Part shown: one piece after another, positions 34,801 through 37,299 of the stretch
Position numbering within the stretch: position 1 is the stretch's first letter
Layout: each line of letters starts with the position of its first letter
Source: Methanoculleus sp. UBA303
GTDB taxonomy: Archaea > Halobacteriota > Methanomicrobia > Methanomicrobiales > Methanoculleaceae
Direction of reading: 5' to 3'
Length of the DNA: 37,299 nt
Assembly (NCBI GenBank): GCA_002501655.1
Contig: DANY01000042.1
Location: 24,299 to 61,597, forward strand
Program-made: the position numbers and the translations under genes
Notes under the pieces: generated by a model
What the model was told of the DNA's origin: nothing
The model's input: the letters and a program-made list of their open reading frames with translations, nothing else
Databases searched by the model: none

Positions 34801-35057
34801 CCGACGCCGTCAATGCGTTTGATGCGGCGATCGGTCTGTGTGACGGGGACGCCCATGCCTGGCTCTGCAAGGGGATTGCCCTCGGCCATCTGAGCAAATA
34901 CGATCCAGCAGTCGCCTGCTTCGAGAGGGTTCTGGAGGCGGACCCCCGCCATGCTCGGGCATGGTACCTGAAGGGGAGAGCACTTGACCGGCAGGGCAGG
35001 TTTGCGGAAGCGGTGGAGTGCTTCAGGAAGGCACTCGAGAGCGAGGGAGAGTTATGA
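31854..35057 (+). CDS. Giant tetratricopeptide-repeat protein
   Basis: A 1067-residue protein built almost wholly of TPR units; I count about 30 copies of the helix-A turn motif (LGRYxEA and variants), each about 34 residues with the DPxNxxAxxxxG spacing. TPR arrays form superhelical scaffolds for protein-protein contacts. The array is broken once, at about residues 349-390, by a non-repeat insertion (AMTGMKWIGSSTDLALFEREEAENPRK region) of unknown role. There is no signal peptide or membrane span, so it should be cytoplasmic. The gene ends with a four-base overlap (ATGA) into an FKBP lipoprotein gene, so the two are translationally coupled. No catalytic domain is seen; the partner is unknown. 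The very regular repeats suggest recent internal expansion. Confidence 0.92.
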   Translation: MDFFSNILGQGKNANPSIKQGTSQFEAGNYSEAVKSFEKALKIDPENGPVRLSMGLALACLGRDGEAAEWLRKALESSPGDAEILRRLGHTLARTGDYEEAAGCFERIVEANPADTNAAYWQGEMLERLNRYADAAAAYARALDGDPEDVVLRERLGRMLERTGDFGEAAACFERIHRVNPGNTDALARIGAALLYKGDYPGAVESFGRVLDTEPRNLNALYGKARAFEHLGRFLDAAGCYGEIAAADPGNLPVLYHRGSLLLRAGRYVEAMDCFDKVALADPDHIPVRYSMGLVYDTLGRYDRAVKNFDHILKHDQGQVHVWYSRGMALFHLGQYAEAIRSFDRVLENRAMTGMKWIGSSTDLALFEREEAENPRKPKPLKFDAQNDIVLNCRGVALLHLGRYAEAQENFEHILEADPGNIPTRLQSGTALIHLGRYDEANRCLDAVLEKEPHNAVARSMKADVLMNLGRYGDALASLDRIQDAGGDDLHLLHRKGDALMHLSRYAEAAETFGALLDINPGDTAAERCRGDALMHLGEYGKALTCYDQALQGDPADRVARLGRSTALERLGRYAEALESADQVAEANPGDTGILARKARIFEDLGRHTAAADCYKALLAADPDAGGYLVNLGVVLATLGRYEEAAELFGQAITADPGDLFAWFNRGRALERMGQYAGAAECYARVTDGRPEDTGACFALAVALAQLGRHQEAIACCDRVLASDASNAAAIKIRADMLEAVGRHEEAGEAYESYLKNSPDDRDARMAFGMALERGGRFGDAIRQYALVLKGDERDTEAWYTLESALVHMGRYEEALECSNGIIEASPENRAAWQRRGEIFMWLGRYADAVECFEKVIRADPADTLTLRRLGEAHEKAGRYEDALAAYTQVLEREPTSIESLHARASALIHLGRYGEAVKPIDKIIVLQTENPAALFMRGTVLEKAGRYDDALASYEKALSVDPENAAVWNATGVLMDTLGRHADAVNAFDAAIGLCDGDAHAWLCKGIALGHLSKYDPAVACFERVLEADPRHARAWYLKGRALDRQGRFAEAVECFRKALESEGEL

Positions 35058-35578
35058 GGGATAGGCATCTGCACGGCATCCTGCTGCTGATCGTGGGCGT
35101 CCTTGCGGTCCTCGTCGTCAGTTCAGGCTGCACCGTGAGCGAAGGCACAGCAGCGAAGGTGGAGTCCGGAGATACGGTGGAGGTCCACTACACCGGCACC
35201 TTCGAGAACGGGACGATCTTTGACAGTTCCACCGGGCGTGAGCCGCTCGTGTTCACCGTCGGCAGCGGCAGGGTGGTCCCCGGGTTTGACGCGGGCGTCG
35301 TGGGGATGCGGCAAGGAGAGACGAAGACCGTCCACGTCCCGGCCGACCAGGCATACGGACCGTACCGGGAGGACCTCGTCTTCGTCGCCGACCCGGCCGA
35401 TATCCCCGGCGGAGAGAACCTGACCGCCGGAGATCAGGTTGGGATAACCCTCGCGAACGGGCAGATGCTGCCCGGGAGAGTCACCGGCATATCGGCCGAT
35501 GCAATCACCATCGACGCAAACCATCGCCTTGTGGGCGAGGATCTCACGTTCACCGTCAGTCTCGTCGAGATCCGGTAG
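35054..35578 (+). CDS. FKBP-type peptidyl-prolyl isomerase, predicted lipoprotein
   Basis: A 174-residue protein. Residues 1-25 form a signal sequence ending in a lipobox-like VSSGC (Cys26), so the mature protein should be lipid-anchored outside the membrane. The FKBP core has VHYTG (44-48), the active-site Phe/Asp region IFDSS (56-60), VVPGFD (74-79) and EDLTFTVSLVEI at the end. A flap insertion of about 50 residues (about 105-155) corresponds to the chaperone domain of SlyD-type archaeal FKBPs. It probably assists folding of exported proteins by proline isomerisation. It starts inside the stop of the TPR gene (ATGA) and is convergent with the CNNM-like gene, only three bases separating the stops. 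Confidence 0.92.
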   Translation: MRDRHLHGILLLIVGVLAVLVVSSGCTVSEGTAAKVESGDTVEVHYTGTFENGTIFDSSTGREPLVFTVGSGRVVPGFDAGVVGMRQGETKTVHVPADQAYGPYREDLVFVADPADIPGGENLTAGDQVGITLANGQMLPGRVTGISADAITIDANHRLVGEDLTFTVSLVEIR

Positions 35579-35581
35579 AGG

Positions 35582-36898
35582 TCACTCTTTTCTCTCCCCT
35601 CCGGTCGCCCCCGGCGTGACGAGCACCTTATCGACCCGGTGGCCGTCCATATCGAGAACTTCGAACCGGAGATCCTTCCAGGTGAACAGGTCTCCGGCCT
35701 CGGGTGTCCGCTCGAGATACATCATAACAAACCCGCCGAGCGTCTGGTAATACCCGCGCTCCTCTCCGGGAAGGGTATCCACGTTGAGGAGGTCATGAAA
35801 CTCATCGATCGGGAGCATTCCATCGAGAAGCCATGATCCGTCTTCACGGCGAACCGCCGGTCCCTCCGGCGGGTGCGCAGCCGACGGGATGCCGCCGACG
35901 ATCGCCTCCATAATATCGTGTACTGTGACCAGTCCCTGGATGCTCCCGTACTCGTCGGTGACAAGGGCGATTCGCGCTCCGGAGGTCTTGAACTCATCGA
36001 GGACCGCCAGTGCCTGGACGCTCTCGGGCACGAAGTGGGCGGGCTCGATAGCCGTTGCGAGGTCGGGGGGTTCGCCCGAGATCATACGGGCCCAGAGGTT
36101 GCGGACGGAGACGATGCCAAGCAGGTTGTCCAGGTGCTCGCGGTAGACCGGGAAGTAAACGTGCCTCGACTCCACCATCTTGTGCCAGTTCTCCTCAAGG
36201 GGGTCCTCCACATCTACGGCCACGACGTCGGGCCGCGGGGTCATCAGCACGCTGACGCGTCGGTCGCCGAGGCGGAAGACGCTCTCCACCATATCCTGCT
36301 CCGCCTCCTGAAAGATGCCGGCCCGCGTGGCCTGCCCGATGAGGACCCTGATATCCTCTTCCGTGACCTCAGGCCCCGAAGGTTGCCGCACCCCGAACAC
36401 CATGAGTATCGCCTCGGTTGAAGCGGCGAGCAGCCGGACAAGCGGTGCGGCGGCCCTGGAGAGGAGCCGCATCGGACGTGCAACCAGGGATGCGACCCGT
36501 TCGGCGTTACTCATGGCCAACCGCTTCGGCACCAGTTCGCCGATCACGAGCGTCAGGTAGGTAATGGCGGCGACTACGGTTACGACCGCAAGCGGGCCGC
36601 TGTACGGAGCAACCAGGGGGATACCGGCGAATACATCTGCGAGAGGTCCCGCGAGCGTCGCCCCGCCGAAGGCTCCGGCCAGGATCCCGACGACGGTGAT
36701 ACCGATCTGGACTGTGGAGAGGAACTGTGTCGGATCCCCGGCAAGTTCGAGAGCAGCCGCCGCCCCGGCGTCGCCGACCGCTGCTCTCTTCTGCAGGCGT
36801 ATCGACCTTGCAGAGATGAGCGCAAACTCAGCCATCGAGAAGAAGCCGTTTGCAAGTATCAGCAGGATGACAATCAGGATGTTGGTGGCGACAGGCAT
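35582..36898 (-). CDS. CNNM/HlyC-family membrane protein with CBS pair
   Basis: A 438-residue protein with the DUF21/CNNM layout: an N-terminal membrane domain of three to four spans (starting ILIVILLILANGFFSMAEFALISA, with the conserved FFSxAExAL motif and later LVIGELVPKRLA), two CBS domains (about 215-335, beginning VLMTPRPDVVAVD and including TDEYGSIQGLVTVHDIMEAIVG), and a C-terminal CorC/HlyC domain (about 350-430, DGSWLLDGMLPIDEFHDLLN). Relatives export or regulate Mg2+ (CorB/CorC); the CBS pair binds Mg-ATP. The label 'hemolysin' is historical. A metal-efflux role here is inference. A TATA-like tract (gctaaatcc on the minus strand, about 36921-36929) lies upstream. Confidence 0.92.
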   Translation of the reverse strand: MPVATNILIVILLILANGFFSMAEFALISARSIRLQKRAAVGDAGAAAALELAGDPTQFLSTVQIGITVVGILAGAFGGATLAGPLADVFAGIPLVAPYSGPLAVVTVVAAITYLTLVIGELVPKRLAMSNAERVASLVARPMRLLSRAAAPLVRLLAASTEAILMVFGVRQPSGPEVTEEDIRVLIGQATRAGIFQEAEQDMVESVFRLGDRRVSVLMTPRPDVVAVDVEDPLEENWHKMVESRHVYFPVYREHLDNLLGIVSVRNLWARMISGEPPDLATAIEPAHFVPESVQALAVLDEFKTSGARIALVTDEYGSIQGLVTVHDIMEAIVGGIPSAAHPPEGPAVRREDGSWLLDGMLPIDEFHDLLNVDTLPGEERGYYQTLGGFVMMYLERTPEAGDLFTWKDLRFEVLDMDGHRVDKVLVTPGATGGERKE

Positions 36899-37299
36899 CT
36901 CACGGCTCTCCCCGGCAAAGGATTTAGCATACTTTTACCGAACTCTCACTTATGCGTATCGACACCGGGGGGCGCACTCCAGAGGAGTTCCTCCCGGGAA
37001 GCACCCGAAGCCCCTCGGGGACAGGGGTTCCCCCCACCGGGAACTGCACGGGTGAACCGGGCGAGACTCCCCTGCTGTTCGCGCCTGACGATACGGATCT
37101 GTCGAACTGACCCCGCCGGGAGATGCGCTCATCGGTAGTGCTCCAGCATATACCTGATAATTGATCTCAGAGGATCTGACCGAATTACGTTGCGCACCAA
37201 CCCGCGTTCATGACACAAAATAACCTGGGGAGAAGATTTCCATTATCGGGCTCTGGCGAATCCCTATTCTGGCTGCCATTCTTCCCTGACGAGATTGGT
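36899..37299. other. Terminal spacer, no firm gene
   Basis: About 400 bases to the window end. An ATG at 36952 opens a 52-residue Gly/Pro/Thr-rich frame ending at 37110 that I do not trust. The rest is AT-richer and contains no recognisable gene or RNA. A gene continuing beyond the window cannot be excluded. Confidence 0.3.

Noticed and set aside
36952..37110. A 52-residue ORF divergent from the CNNM-like gene
   Set aside because: Low-complexity Gly/Pro/Thr sequence with no ribosome site; not supported as a gene.

Overview
The window reads as archaeal chromosome, most likely from a methanogen of the Methanomicrobiales (a Methanoculleus-like organism). This rests on archaeal gene families seen directly: two proteasome-activating nucleotidases, MBF1, archaeosine tRNA transglycosylase plus ArcS, type II dehydroquinate synthase with the archaeal ADTH-type aldolases, a phosphomevalonate dehydratase small subunit, an archaellin-like protein, a PGF-CTERM tail and an archaeal RNase P RNA. 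Genes are GC-rich, spacers carry TATA boxes, and several starts look leaderless. The order-level placement is inference.

Layout. 1-3255 is a worn accessory region: the 3' part of an IS1634-type transposase, a fragment resembling the C-terminus of MCM helicase, a lone signal-peptide ORF, two small membrane-protein genes, and the C-terminal part of a PGF-CTERM surface protein that has lost its N-terminus. 3256-5452 encodes an NfnAB-type flavin/iron-sulfur NADPH enzyme. 5634-6120 holds a one-helix membrane peptide and a YbjQ-family protein. 6495-10142 is a minus-strand AMMECR1-tgtA-arcS operon for tRNA archaeosine. 10172-15654 holds an archaellin-like protein, RNase P RNA, a small unknown, an XRE-CBS regulator, triosephosphate isomerase and a U32 peptidase-family protein. 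15773-17665 holds a P5C-reductase-like gene and aroD.

25786-17976 (minus strand) is one tightly coupled aromatic amino acid operon of eight genes with 1-4 nt overlaps: two tandem ADTH/DKFP-synthase-type aldolases, dehydroquinate synthase II, prephenate dehydrogenase, prephenate dehydratase, EPSP synthase, a shikimate kinase-shikimate dehydrogenase fusion and chorismate synthase. With aroD just beyond its 3' end, this covers the early precursor steps through chorismate and on to the Phe and Tyr branches. No chorismate mutase is seen.

26103-30872 is a protein-quality-control and housekeeping stretch: MBF1 divergent from PAN-1, a DUF5804-like gene, PAN-2 divergent from a phosphomevalonate dehydratase small subunit, and a membrane-anchored J-domain protein. 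31101-36898 holds a two-domain rubredoxin, a 1067-residue TPR protein coupled to an FKBP lipoprotein, and a convergent CNNM/HlyC-type membrane protein.

A family of GC-rich intergenic repeats recurs at about 6204-6382, 16617-16900, 17862-17966 and 28120-28185. I see no CRISPR array, tRNA gene, prophage or clear defence system.
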